Positions 45,680 to 57,393 of a stretch of 64,000 bases of DNA are shown here, in pieces. How positions within the stretch are numbered: position 1 is the first letter of the stretch; each line of letters opens with the position of its first letter. A model generated the notes under the pieces. It was given only the letters and a program-made list of their open reading frames with translations. It did no database searches and was not told where the DNA came from. The stretch comes from Betaproteobacteria bacterium (GTDB taxonomy: Bacteria; Pseudomonadota; Gammaproteobacteria; Burkholderiales; SG8-41): the NCBI GenBank assembly GCA_016192825.1, contig JACPTK010000002.1, forward strand, positions 1 through 64,000. Direction: 5' to 3'. The translations under genes and the position numbers were made by a program.

Positions 45680-47605
45680 TTAAGGCGTGTCCCCCAGCGA
45701 AGCTTCCTTGTCGCGCTGCCTGGGGGTAATGACGCCCAGTCGCTGCCTGAGCGCCTGCATCGGCTGCCCGAAATTGTGGGCGTAGTAGCTGGCGTTCGCC
45801 ATGACCCGCTTCACGTAGTCGCGGGTCTCGTTGAGCGGAATCGTCTCGGCATAGACCGCGCCCTCCAGCGCGGCCTCGGGGAGCCAGGCGCGCGCGCGGC
45901 CCGGCCCCGCATTGTAGGCGGCGGATGCGAGCAGCGGATGGCCGTCGAGCGCGTCGAGCACGTGCCTGAGATAGTAGGTGCCGAGGCTGATGTTGGTGTC
46001 CACCTCGGTCACGTGCGACCAGCGCCAATCCTTCAGCCCCAGCTTCTTCGCCACCCAGCGCGCGGTGCCGGGCATGAGTTGCATCAGCCCGCTCGCGCCG
46101 GCGCGCGACCTGGCGCTCGCGATGAAGCGGCTCTCCTGCCGGATCAACCCATAGACCCACGCCTCGTCCAGCTCGAGCTGCGCGATATGGACGTTCAGCA
46201 CCTCGCGATAGGGCGCGAGGTAGCGCAGATTGAAATCGTGCAATGCCACGGTGCGGTCCGCGGTATTGATGGCGCGGTCGTAGAGCTCGTGGCGGCGCGC
46301 GATTTCGGAGGCGACGAGCAGCTGCCGGTCGTCGAAATCACGTATCGCCCACAGCCATTCCCGGTTCGCCTCCGCGCGCAGGTTAAGGCGGTAGAGCGCG
46401 AGCGCCCGCCGCAGGCCGCGGTGCCTGCTCATGGCGTACATGTGCTCGGCGCCCGGCTTGTAGCGGGCGGCGGGCGCCGCGATCTTGCCGCCCAGCTCCT
46501 CCAGCGCGAGCTGGCCGTAGAAATTGAACTCGGTCGCGAGCGGCCTCAGCAGCTCGATCGCCTCCTCGCGACGCCCCAGCGCCCGCAACGCCCGCGCCCC
46601 CCAGTAGCGCCAGGCGGGTTGCGAGGATTCCCTTCCCGTCATGGCCTCGATCGCCCCCAGCACTTCCGGCCAGTTGCGCTCGCGCAACGCCGCGCGGGCC
46701 TTCCAGGCAAGCTGCTGGTCGGAAAGATCGCCGGCATGCGCGTACCACGCGAGCGCGTCGCGTTCGTGTCGCATCGCGCCGAAATAGCCGATCATTCCCC
46801 ACGCGTAAGCCCTGTCTGCCGGGGAAAAGCGCTCCGCGAGCTTGCTCCAGTGAAGGGCTGCCTGCTGGGGCGCAGTGCGCGCAAGCCGATGGACGGCAAA
46901 CAGGACGGTCTCGCGCCCGGCGCGACTCTTCAGGTTGAACGCCTGCGGCTTTTCGAGGTATCCCCTCGGATTGGACGCTATGGCTTCGAGCACGCGCGCC
47001 CGGGGTTCCTCGCCCGCCGGCAGCCATTGCGCGACCGCGCGCGCAAGGCTCACCTTGCCGGTCTCCAGCGCAAGCCGGGTTCGGGTCCACAGGTCGTCGA
47101 CCGACAGCATGCCGGCCGCGGCGAGCGCCTCGAACAGCGGCGAGCAGCTCTCGGGCAGGTCGCGCCCGATGAACCACAGCGGCCGGATCTCGGGCAGCGT
47201 CTCGCTCGCGTTGATGCGCAGCCGCGCCTGCAGCGCATAGCAGGTGACCTCGATGTCGTCGCCGGCGAGCAGCGGCAGCTCGGCGTTGAACATCTCCCAG
47301 TCCCCGCGCTTGCCGAGCACCTTGAGCCATTGACCGCGCAGCCGCTCCGAGAGCGGGCTGTCCCGGTTCGCGACGAGAAAGGCGCGCACGTCCTCGGGTG
47401 CCGCCTGCTCGAGCATCAGGTTCAGCTGCCAGTAGGCGACGTACGGCTCGAGGAGGTGGCCTTTCAGCCGGGCAGCGTGCTTGTCGAGCCGGGCGGCATT
47501 GCCGGCGCGGAACGCCTCGCGCGCGGCGAGGAACTCATCGTCCAGCGCGGCGCCTTGCGCGCCCACCGCAACCATTATCGCCAAAGCCGCCCACAGCCTG
47601 CTCAT
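45680..47605 (-). CDS. slt: Soluble lytic murein transglycosylase (Slt70-like)
   Basis: It cleaves peptidoglycan glycan strands, leaving 1,6-anhydro ends. It has a signal peptide (MSRLWAALAIMVAVGAQGAA), a long superhelical N-part of helix pairs (20-470) and the C-terminal SLT catalytic domain with GLIRQESRFIASARSRAGAS, MQLMPGTA and SAAYNAGPGRA, where the ES glutamate is the catalytic acid. The 641-residue length is normal for Slt70. It is first in the slt-SDR-cca run on the minus strand. Confidence 0.93.
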   Translation of the reverse strand: MSRLWAALAIMVAVGAQGAALDDEFLAAREAFRAGNAARLDKHAARLKGHLLEPYVAYWQLNLMLEQAAPEDVRAFLVANRDSPLSERLRGQWLKVLGKRGDWEMFNAELPLLAGDDIEVTCYALQARLRINASETLPEIRPLWFIGRDLPESCSPLFEALAAAGMLSVDDLWTRTRLALETGKVSLARAVAQWLPAGEEPRARVLEAIASNPRGYLEKPQAFNLKSRAGRETVLFAVHRLARTAPQQAALHWSKLAERFSPADRAYAWGMIGYFGAMRHERDALAWYAHAGDLSDQQLAWKARAALRERNWPEVLGAIEAMTGRESSQPAWRYWGARALRALGRREEAIELLRPLATEFNFYGQLALEELGGKIAAPAARYKPGAEHMYAMSRHRGLRRALALYRLNLRAEANREWLWAIRDFDDRQLLVASEIARRHELYDRAINTADRTVALHDFNLRYLAPYREVLNVHIAQLELDEAWVYGLIRQESRFIASARSRAGASGLMQLMPGTARWVAKKLGLKDWRWSHVTEVDTNISLGTYYLRHVLDALDGHPLLASAAYNAGPGRARAWLPEAALEGAVYAETIPLNETRDYVKRVMANASYYAHNFGQPMQALRQRLGVITPRQRDKEASLGDTP

Positions 47606-47943
47606 GTGCGACGCGAAATCCCCTGTTTATGACGTTAATTCTAGCCGGTTTTTCAGGAGATAGAACGCCCGGGCAGGCCGTTCAGTTGACGCGACGGGCC
47701 GAGGGTGAAGGGTGGAAGGCGGGGATGAGGAACGCTTGAGGTGAGTGCGTCAGGGCGGCAGCTTCCGTGAGAGCGGGAGAGAGAAAAACGTCCCCTCGCG
47801 ATCTCCCGATCTTCCAACCTCCCGGCTTTTCGATCTCACGATCTCCCGACCTCCCGATTTCACGGAATTTGTCGAATCACGACCTACGAATCACGATTCA
47901 CGCCGTTTGTGTCCAGGGGCGCGAGTCCCGCGGAACCGATACG
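47606..47943. other. Spacer with CTCACGATCTCCCGA repeats
   Basis: This 338-bp spacer separates slt and ilvA. From about 47810 it is composed of repeats of CTCACGATCTCCCGA and CTCCCGATTTCACGG type, then ATCACGA/ATTCACG units (47870-47905). The left half has no clear motif. No gene is supported. Confidence 0.5.
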
Positions 47944-49458
<1,515 letters not shown>

Positions 49459-49554
49459 GGTGTCGGTGAAGGCTGCTAAGGGTAACAAAAATGCGGCGTT
49501 TCAGCCATTTGCCGCCGCTCCGGCGCGAACGGGAAATGGTATAGTCCGCGCAGC

Positions 49555-49599
49555 GGGATCGAATCACGAATCGCGATTCACGAATCACGCTCCTCAACG
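49555..49599. repeat. ATTCACGAATC repeats before rpiA
   Basis: GAATCACGAATCGCGATTCACGAATCACG forms overlapping direct and inverted copies of ATTCACGA directly before the rpiA start. Confidence 0.5.
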
Positions 49600-50259
49600 A
49601 TGACCCAGGACGAAATGAAACAGGCCGCGGCGAAGGCCGCGATCGCCCACGTTCCCGACGATTGCGTGGTGGGTGTCGGCACCGGCTCCACGGCCAACTT
49701 CTTCATCGCCGAGCTGGGTGCAATCAAGCGCCGCATCGAGGCGGCGGTGGCGAGCTCCGAGGCAACGGCAAAGCGGTTGAAGGACCTCGGCATCCGGGTG
49801 GTGGATCTGAACGGCGTGGACGAGCTGCCGGTGTACGTGGACGGCGCGGACGAGGTGACGCGCCACCTTGCCATGATCAAGGGCGGCGGCGGGGCCCTGA
49901 CGCGCGAGAAGATCGTGGCGGCGGTCGCGCGGAAGTTCGTGTGCATCGCCGATCAATCGAAGCGGGTGGATGTCCTGGGCAGGTTCCCCCTGCCGGTGGA
50001 GGTGATCCCGCTCGCGCGCTCCCACGTCGCGCGCGAGCTGCGCAAGCTCGGCGGCCACCCGCAATGGCGCCAGAACCTCGTCACCGACAACGGCAACGTG
50101 ATCCTCGACGTGCACGGGCTCTCGATCCTGAACCCCGCCGAGCTGGAGAGCGCGCTTAACCAGATCGCGGGCGTGGTGGCGAACGGGCTGTTCGCGCGGC
50201 GCGGCGCGGACGTGCTGCTGCTCGGCACCGAGCGCGGCGTGGAAACCCTCAAGCGTTAG
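49600..50259 (+). CDS. rpiA: Ribose-5-phosphate isomerase A
   Basis: It interconverts ribose-5-phosphate and ribulose-5-phosphate. The 219-residue enzyme shows [43 protein letters not shown] and a closing LLLGTERGV, all typical of RpiA. It is divergent from ilvA. A strong hairpin of the repeat-element type overlaps its stop codon and may serve as its terminator. Confidence 0.95.
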   Translation: MTQDEMKQAAAKAAIAHVPDDCVVGVGTGSTANFFIAELGAIKRRIEAAVASSEATAKRLKDLGIRVVDLNGVDELPVYVDGADEVTRHLAMIKGGGGALTREKIVAAVARKFVCIADQSKRVDVLGRFPLPVEVIPLARSHVARELRKLGGHPQWRQNLVTDNGNVILDVHGLSILNPAELESALNQIAGVVANGLFARRGADVLLLGTERGVETLKR

Positions 50260-50290
50260 GAATTTTCCGGCCCGAGGGCCGGAAAACTCC
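50259..50290. repeat. Solo 5'-type hairpin after rpiA
   Basis: GGAATTTTCCGGCCC / GGGCCGGAAAACTCC, a 15-bp arm variant of the first hairpin of the composite element, starts in the rpiA stop codon. It is followed by TTATCC, comparable to TTATGC in copy C. Confidence 0.6.
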
Positions 50291-50436
50291 TTATCCAAGA
50301 CCCATCTTTCGTCCGGAGAGAAGCGCGAACTTGCGAGCGCGAGCGGATCGCATTCGACAAGCGGTGCGGGACGGAGTTTGCCGTCCACGACGCATCCACG
50401 CGGTCCGCGCCCCCTCCCCCTCGTCGGGCTCATGTA

Positions 50437-50470
50437 AGGAATTTGCCGGGCCAGCGGCCGGCAAATTCCT
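50437..50470. repeat. Solo 5'-type hairpin before phoU
   Basis: AGGAATTTGCCGGGCC / CGGCCGGCAAATTCCT is a near-perfect stem of the same family. With the hairpin at 50259 it encloses a 146-bp spacer, giving the overall size of a full composite element. Confidence 0.65.
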
Positions 50471-50538
50471 CGGGGGACGCAAAACTGTCATAATTGCCTG
50501 ATACCGTCGGCCGTTTGATTGCGGCAGGAGGCTTTCAC

Positions 50539-51246
50539 ATGCCCGAGCATACCCTCAAGCAGTTCGACGCCGAGCTCGAGGCGGTGCGCGCGCGCGTGCT
50601 GCAGATGGGCGGGCTGGTCGAGGAGCAGATCGCGCGCGCCATGGAATCGCTCTCGAGCGGCAACACCCAGCTCGCGGTACGGGTCGTGGAGGATGACCAT
50701 CGCGTGAACGCGCTGGAGGTGGCGATCGACGAGGAGTGCAGCACCATCATCGCCCGCCGCCAGCCGGCGGCGGTGGACCTGCGGATGCTGATGATGGTGG
50801 TGAAGACCATCACCGACCTCGAGCGCATCGGCGACGAGGCGGCCAAGATCGCGCGCATGACGCAGTTGATCTACGAGGCCGACCGGCCGTTCGTGCCGCG
50901 CACGAGCGACGTGCGACACATGGCCGACGTCGCGCTTGCCATGCTGCGCAATGCACTCGATTCCTTCGCCCGGCTGGATCTCACCGTTGCCGCCAAGGTG
51001 GTGCGCCAGGACGAAAGCGTCGATGACGCCTTTCGCGGCATCCTGCGCCAGCTCATCACGTTCATGATGGAAGATCCGCGCACCATCTCGCATACGCTCG
51101 AGATCCTGTTCATCGCCAAGGCGATCGAGCGCATCGGCGACCACGCCAAGAACATGTCCGAGTACGTGGTCTACATGGTGAAGGGCAAGGACGTGCGCCA
51201 CACCGGGCCCGAAGCCGTCGAGCGCGAAGCGCTCACGCAGCATTAG
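50539..51246 (+). CDS. phoU: Phosphate signalling regulator PhoU
   Basis: It is a helical dimeric regulator that restrains PhoR/PhoB and the Pst transporter. The 235-residue protein has the two PhoU repeats with metal-binding E-x-x-x-D clusters (VVKTITDLERIGDEAAKIA and FIAKAIERIGDHAKNMSEYV). ATG 50539 follows AGGAGG. It is 344 bp upstream of ppx on the same strand, opening the polyphosphate island. No pst genes are in the window. Confidence 0.95.
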   Translation: MPEHTLKQFDAELEAVRARVLQMGGLVEEQIARAMESLSSGNTQLAVRVVEDDHRVNALEVAIDEECSTIIARRQPAAVDLRMLMMVVKTITDLERIGDEAAKIARMTQLIYEADRPFVPRTSDVRHMADVALAMLRNALDSFARLDLTVAAKVVRQDESVDDAFRGILRQLITFMMEDPRTISHTLEILFIAKAIERIGDHAKNMSEYVVYMVKGKDVRHTGPEAVEREALTQH

Positions 51247-51280
51247 CAGCCTGTCAGATTACCAAGTCCGACGGGCTGCT
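51245..51280. repeat. Solo 3'-type hairpin after phoU
   Basis: AGCAGCCTGTCAGAT...GTCCGACGGGCTGCT is the closing hairpin of the composite element without the rest. It overlaps the phoU stop codon and may act as a terminator or RNA-stabilising stem. Confidence 0.6.
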
Positions 51281-51407
51281 AGGCGCCTCCAAACGCCCTC
51301 GGAGCCGTAGCGCCGCGCCTCAAGATTCCTTATACTGGCGCTGACGACCGAGAGGAAACGCCACGCAACCGATCGCATCCAGCCTTCCGAAGCGCCGCCG
51401 CATCCGG

Positions 51408-51436
51408 CAATCCGCCGCGGCGGCGGTTTTTTCCTG
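51408..51436 (+). terminator. GC-rich hairpin with T-run
   Basis: CCGCCGCGGCGGCGG can fold on itself and is followed by TTTTTTCC. It lies between phoU and ppx and could end phoU transcription or attenuate ppx. Confidence 0.45.
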
Positions 51437-51490
51437 GTTCCCCGCGGCGCGGCACGCCCGCGACCGCCGCCTCGTTCCCTGGTAAGGCCC

Positions 51491-51598
51491 ATGCCCGAGT
51501 TTTCGACGCTGGCCGCCGTTGATCTGGGCTTGGGGGTTTTTGGCTCCGGCATAACCCAGATCGACCGCGGCCGCGGCGCCAGGGTTCTGAATGCCTGA
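51491..51598 (+). pseudogene. Duplicated 5' end of ppx (35-codon ORF)
   Basis: ATG at 51491 opens MPEFSTLAAVDLG, identical in protein to the first 13 residues of Ppx at 51591, yet 8 of the 13 codons differ at the third base. It then diverges (LGVFGSGITQIDRG...) and stops at TGA 51596, overlapping the ppx start by eight bases. It could be a translated leader coupled to ppx or a recombination scar. Confidence 0.5.
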
Positions 51599-53117
51599 AT
51601 TCTCCACTCTGGCCGCGGTCGATCTCGGCTCGAACTCTTTTCACTGCCAGGTCGGTCGCGTCGTCGGAGACCAGGTCTACCCGCTCGACGCATTGCGCGA
51701 GCCCGTGCGCCTCGGGGCCGGGCTCAACAAGGACAAGCGCCTCGACGAGGCGACGCAGGAGCGGGCGCTCGCCTGCCTGAAGCGCTTCGGCGAGCGGCTG
51801 CGCGGCTTCGACAAGCACGCGGTGCGCGCGGTCGGCACCAACACGCTGCGCGTGGCCAAGAACGCCCAGCCCTTCCTCAGGAAGGCCGAGGCGGCGCTTG
51901 GCTTCCCGATCGAGGTGGTCGCGGGACGCGAGGAGGCGCGGCTGATCTACCTCGGGGTCTCGCACGAGCTGCCCGCCTCGCGCGAGAAGCGCCTGGTGGT
52001 GGACATCGGCGGCGGCTCGACGGAAGTCGTGATCGGCTCCGGCTACAAGCCGCTGCGGCTGGAAAGCCTGTTCATGGGCTGCGTCTCCTACAGCATGCGG
52101 TTTTTCGGGGACGGCAAGGTCACCAAGGGCGCGATGAAGCAGGCCGAGCTCGCGGCCCGCAACGAACTGCAGCCGATCGTCGCGAAATTCGCGCGCGGCA
52201 ACTGGCAGCAGGCGGTGGGATCCTCCGGCACCGTGCGCGCGCTCGCGGACGCCATCGAGCAGAACGGCTTCGGCGAAGGCGGCATCACCCCCGCCGGGCT
52301 CGACCGCCTGCGCGCCCACCTGATCAGGGCCGGCGACATGGACAAGGTCGAGCTTGCCGGGCTGAAGCCGGACCGCGTTCCGGTGTTTCCCGGCGGGCTG
52401 GCAATCCTGAACGCGGTGTTCTCGGAGCTCGACGTCGACTCGCTGACGGTATCGGGCGGCGCGATGCGCCAGGGCGTGCTCTACGACCTCCTGGGCCGCG
52501 TCCATCACAAGGACATGCGCGACGTCACCGTCGCGCAGTTCATGCAGCGCTATCACGTGGACGCGCTGCAGGCGCGGCGCGTCGGCGCGCTCGCCTTCGC
52601 CCTCTATCGCAAGCTGACTGCGGAAGCGGGGGAGCCGGACGAGGACGTCCTGCGCGGCATCGCGTGGGCGTCGAAGCTCCACGAGATCGGTATCTCGGTC
52701 GCCTTCAGCGGCTATCACAAGCACTCGGCCTACATCCTCGAAAACGCCGACATGCCGGGCTTCTCGCGCGACGAGCAGGCACGGCTCGCCGTGCTCGTTC
52801 AGGCGCACCGGCGCTCGCTCGCCAAGGTGGCCAAGCGGATCGACGAGCACGAGGCGAACTGGAACATGGTAATCGCCCTGCGGCTCGCGGCGCTGTTCCA
52901 TCGCAGCCGCTCCGACACGGCGCTGCCGCCGCTGCAGGTGAAGCGGCAGGGAAAGAAATTCCGCATCGCCCTGGATCCCGCCTGGCTCGCGCGCAACCCC
53001 CTCACCGTCACGGCGCTGCACGACGAGATCCAGGAGTGGGACGAGGTCGGCTTCGAACTGAAGATCCCGGAGCTGGACGAAGTCGAAACCGGGCCCGAGA
53101 TCGCCCTCGCCAGCTAG
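51591..53117 (+). CDS. ppx: Exopolyphosphatase
   Basis: It is a Ppx/GppA-family enzyme that removes terminal phosphates from polyphosphate (or hydrolyses pppGpp). The 508-residue protein has the ASKHA fold: AVDLGSNSFHC (residues 9-19), AVGTNTLR, EVVAGREEARLIYLGV with the catalytic glutamate, VVDIGGGSTEVVIG and SGGAMRQG, then a helical HD-like C-domain (SKLHEIGISVAFSGYHKHSA). It faces the ppk1 run on the other strand. Confidence 0.94.
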   Translation: MPEFSTLAAVDLGSNSFHCQVGRVVGDQVYPLDALREPVRLGAGLNKDKRLDEATQERALACLKRFGERLRGFDKHAVRAVGTNTLRVAKNAQPFLRKAEAALGFPIEVVAGREEARLIYLGVSHELPASREKRLVVDIGGGSTEVVIGSGYKPLRLESLFMGCVSYSMRFFGDGKVTKGAMKQAELAARNELQPIVAKFARGNWQQAVGSSGTVRALADAIEQNGFGEGGITPAGLDRLRAHLIRAGDMDKVELAGLKPDRVPVFPGGLAILNAVFSELDVDSLTVSGGAMRQGVLYDLLGRVHHKDMRDVTVAQFMQRYHVDALQARRVGALAFALYRKLTAEAGEPDEDVLRGIAWASKLHEIGISVAFSGYHKHSAYILENADMPGFSRDEQARLAVLVQAHRRSLAKVAKRIDEHEANWNMVIALRLAALFHRSRSDTALPPLQVKRQGKKFRIALDPAWLARNPLTVTALHDEIQEWDEVGFELKIPELDEVETGPEIALAS

Positions 53118-53243
53118 AGCTCGTCTCAAAAGCAGGAAATGGACAGGATTAATCGTGTCTATTCCGGTCTTGGCTTGCGGGATTGTTGAGGTACGTTCCA
53201 AACACCCCCGGGCGTCGCGCGGTGCCCAGGGCGCCCGCCGACG

Positions 53244-55250
53244 CTACCAGTGCAGCGCGCGAAACTGGGCGGTTTTCTTGCGCTGGTGATGCTGCATCCG
53301 GGCGATCACGTTGTCGAGCACGGCCAGCGCCTGGATCAGGTACGGGCCCTTGTTGAGCATCACGCACTCGGCACGCTCGGACATCGCGGCGTCCGAGATC
53401 TCGGCGCGCGACGGGCGCCCGCGCTTGACCAGCCCTTCGAGTACCTGGGTCGCCCAGATCACCGGCACGTGCGCCGCCTCGCACAACCACAGGATCTCTT
53501 CCTGGATCTCCGCCATGCGCTCGTAGCCGATTTCGACGGCGAGATCGCCGCGGGCGATCATCACGCCGAACGCATGGCTGCCGGCGCCGTGCACGATGAT
53601 ATCGGGCAGGTTTCCCACGGCGGTGCGCGTCTCGATCTTGGCGATGATGCCGAGGTCGGAGCGCCCGCGTTGCGCGAGTGCCTGCACCAGCGCGTCCATG
53701 TCGGCGGCCGAGCGCACGAACGAAAAACCAATGATGTCCGCGCGACGCGCGGCAACGTCGAGATCGGCGAGATCGGCTTCACCGAGCGCGGGCAGCGGCA
53801 GCTCGCAGTCGGGAAAATTGAGCCCCTTGCCGGGCGCGACGCGCTCGCCGCCGGGGCGCGCGTGCGTGACGCGCAACCACGCGCCGTGTTCGTCGAGCAC
53901 TTCGACCACCGTCCCGATCTTGCCGTCGTCGATCCACACGTGATGGCCGACCTTGAGCGCCGAGAACACCCGCGGCTCGCTGCACGAGATGTGCGCGGGC
54001 GCGACCGTCTGGCCGCGCCGGTTCACGCGTTTCGGCTCCCCCGGGGTCTGCGCGCGGGTCAGCAGCAGGACATCATTCTCCCCGAGCCGGATCTCGAGCG
54101 GCGCCGCGGCGATTTCGCCGATTGCGGTGGTCGCGGCGGCGGCTCGCGCGCCGCGCAGCGGCACGCGCTTGAACACCGTATCCGCGCCGAGCCACGCGCC
54201 GCGGGTCGTGCTCGTGAGGAATGTCGCGCCGGACAACCGCCTTTCGGCCAACAGCCGCCGCTCGCGCCCCCGCACGTCGACGAAATGGAGGGTGTCGCCG
54301 CGGCGCAGCTGGTCGAGCCAGGCGCGCGCCACGGTCAGCCGAGCCGGAGCATCGCCGCTCCTGCCGACCGGAGCGGGCGGGCCAGGGCGCTCCGATGCAT
54401 CGAGTATCACGCGCGCCGGCCGCAGCGGCCGGCCCCGCAGGTCGCGCTTGATCCGGATGCGCAGCAGCGGCGGCCCGGTTTCGATCGCGCCGGTGCGCAG
54501 CTTCGGCCCGCCCAGGTCCATGAGGATGCGGCACGGCCTGCCGGCCTCGCGCGCCGCGCGCCGGACGTTGCGTACCATCGCGCGCCAGGCGGCGGCGTCG
54601 TCATGCGCGCAATTGATGCGCGCGCAATCCATGCCGCCCTTCACCGCCTCGCGCACGAAACCGTAGTCGGTCGCCGCCTCGGTCGGCAGCGTCACCATGA
54701 AGCGCGTCCGGCGATTCGCCGGCGGCGGCCCGAACAGGCGGTTGGTGTGGTGGCGCAGCAGCACTTCGTCGCGCGTCATCGCGCTCGCGACGCCGGCGAT
54801 GCGCCGCCGCAGGATGCGCTTGCCCGTCATCTGCTTGAGCGCGTGGATCACCGAGTCGAGTGATGCCATGACATGGCCCTCGCAGCGCCCCAGCGACGAC
54901 AGCCCGAGCGTGGTGAGATCGCGCTGGATCGCGCGCAGGTCGTGGCGACGCAGGCCGATATACGCCGCGAGATTGGCCGCGCTTGGGTAGTACTCGCGCT
55001 TGAGCAGGTGCGGCCGCCAGCTCTTGGCGAGCGCGCTGCCCGCCGCGCGCACCGCGTCACGCAGCGCGTGCATGCGCGCCAGCAACCCGCGCACGTCCGT
55101 GATGCTGCCTTGCCAGCGTCGATCCGCGACCGCGCCTTGCGCGGGCTCCCGCAAGCGCGGCGCTTTCCCGCGCGCGCGCGCCGGGACGGTACCGTCGCGC
55201 GGGCCGGCCGCCGCCGGGACCTCGCCGCCGGAATCCGTCGTGCGGCTCAC
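53244..55250 (-). CDS. Pyruvate kinase-like protein (atypical)
   Basis: The 668-residue protein has a pyruvate kinase barrel: ARINCAHDDAAAWRAMV and MDLGGPKLRTG (substrate/metal region), IDDGKIGTVVEV (B-domain strand), IIAKIETRTAVGN and GVMIARGDLAVEIGYERMAEIQ (active site), VIWATQVLEGLVKRGRPSRAEI. It differs from normal PK in a roughly 180-residue N-terminal helical extension, a large insertion in the B domain and no C-terminal regulatory domain. It starts GTG three bases after the pap stop, so the two are translationally linked. Its role is probably PEP/nucleotide phosphotransfer tied to polyphosphate, by context only. Confidence 0.8.
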   Translation of the reverse strand: MSRTTDSGGEVPAAAGPRDGTVPARARGKAPRLREPAQGAVADRRWQGSITDVRGLLARMHALRDAVRAAGSALAKSWRPHLLKREYYPSAANLAAYIGLRRHDLRAIQRDLTTLGLSSLGRCEGHVMASLDSVIHALKQMTGKRILRRRIAGVASAMTRDEVLLRHHTNRLFGPPPANRRTRFMVTLPTEAATDYGFVREAVKGGMDCARINCAHDDAAAWRAMVRNVRRAAREAGRPCRILMDLGGPKLRTGAIETGPPLLRIRIKRDLRGRPLRPARVILDASERPGPPAPVGRSGDAPARLTVARAWLDQLRRGDTLHFVDVRGRERRLLAERRLSGATFLTSTTRGAWLGADTVFKRVPLRGARAAAATTAIGEIAAAPLEIRLGENDVLLLTRAQTPGEPKRVNRRGQTVAPAHISCSEPRVFSALKVGHHVWIDDGKIGTVVEVLDEHGAWLRVTHARPGGERVAPGKGLNFPDCELPLPALGEADLADLDVAARRADIIGFSFVRSAADMDALVQALAQRGRSDLGIIAKIETRTAVGNLPDIIVHGAGSHAFGVMIARGDLAVEIGYERMAEIQEEILWLCEAAHVPVIWATQVLEGLVKRGRPSRAEISDAAMSERAECVMLNKGPYLIQALAVLDNVIARMQHHQRKKTAQFRALHW

Positions 55251-55253
55251 CGC

Positions 55254-56753
<1,500 letters not shown>

Positions 56754-56787
56754 CTTGTTCTCCCTTCGACTGGCAGCTTCGTTCACC

Positions 56788-57231
56788 CTACAGCAGGTCC
56801 GGGGCGATCACGGCCCGCACCACGACTTGGTTCGGGCTGCGGGCCACGAGCCACCAAATCGCGCCTTTCTTGATGCTCCAGTCACCGGGTTTGCCGGTTA
56901 GCGCCAGGGCCACCGCCTGGCCAAGGGTGGGCTGATGGCCGACCACGACGACCGTGCGCTCGCCGCGCGGCCAGCCCGCCGCCTTGAGCACCGCCTGCGC
57001 GTTCGCGGAAGTCCCGACCTCGCGGACGGTCTCGAATTTCTTGGTCAGCGCCTCGGCGGTATCTTGCGCGCGGCGCGCCGGGCTCGCCAGCACCACGGCG
57101 TCCTTGGGCAGGTTCTCCTTGAGCCACGTCGCCATGCGCTCCGCCTGCTTTTCGCCCTTGGTGGTGAGCTTGCGCTCCTCGTCCGGAACACCGCTCTCGG
57201 CGTCGGCATGACGCCATAATATGAGGTCCAT
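56788..57231 (-). CDS. sixA: Phosphohistidine phosphatase SixA
   Basis: This 147-residue histidine phosphatase (RHG family) opens MDLILWRHADAES, with the catalytic RH, followed by LASPARRAQDTAEAL and a second histidine in VVVGHQPTLGQ. E. coli SixA dephosphorylates histidine phosphotransfer proteins of phosphorelay/PTS systems. ATG 57231 follows GAGGA. It shares strand with ppk1 and the CHAD gene; partner unknown. Confidence 0.9.
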   Translation of the reverse strand: MDLILWRHADAESGVPDEERKLTTKGEKQAERMATWLKENLPKDAVVLASPARRAQDTAEALTKKFETVREVGTSANAQAVLKAAGWPRGERTVVVVGHQPTLGQAVALALTGKPGDWSIKKGAIWWLVARSPNQVVVRAVIAPDLL

Positions 57232-57393
57232 GGGATTCCTCTGATCGATTTGAGGTGTCAACCGAAGGGGCTCGATGCCACCTTCTGAAACAATAGGTTA
57301 TAGAACTACCGGTCTTATCCTCAAACTCCGTAGGGGCATTTTGCGCCACTTCGGCGAAAACCCGGTCTGACCTATATCAAACAAACCGCTCGT

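Noticed and set aside
53250-54863. 537-aa plus-strand ORF opposite the pyruvate-kinase-like gene
   Set aside because: Arg/His/Ala-rich shadow with no motifs; the minus strand has clear PK motifs.
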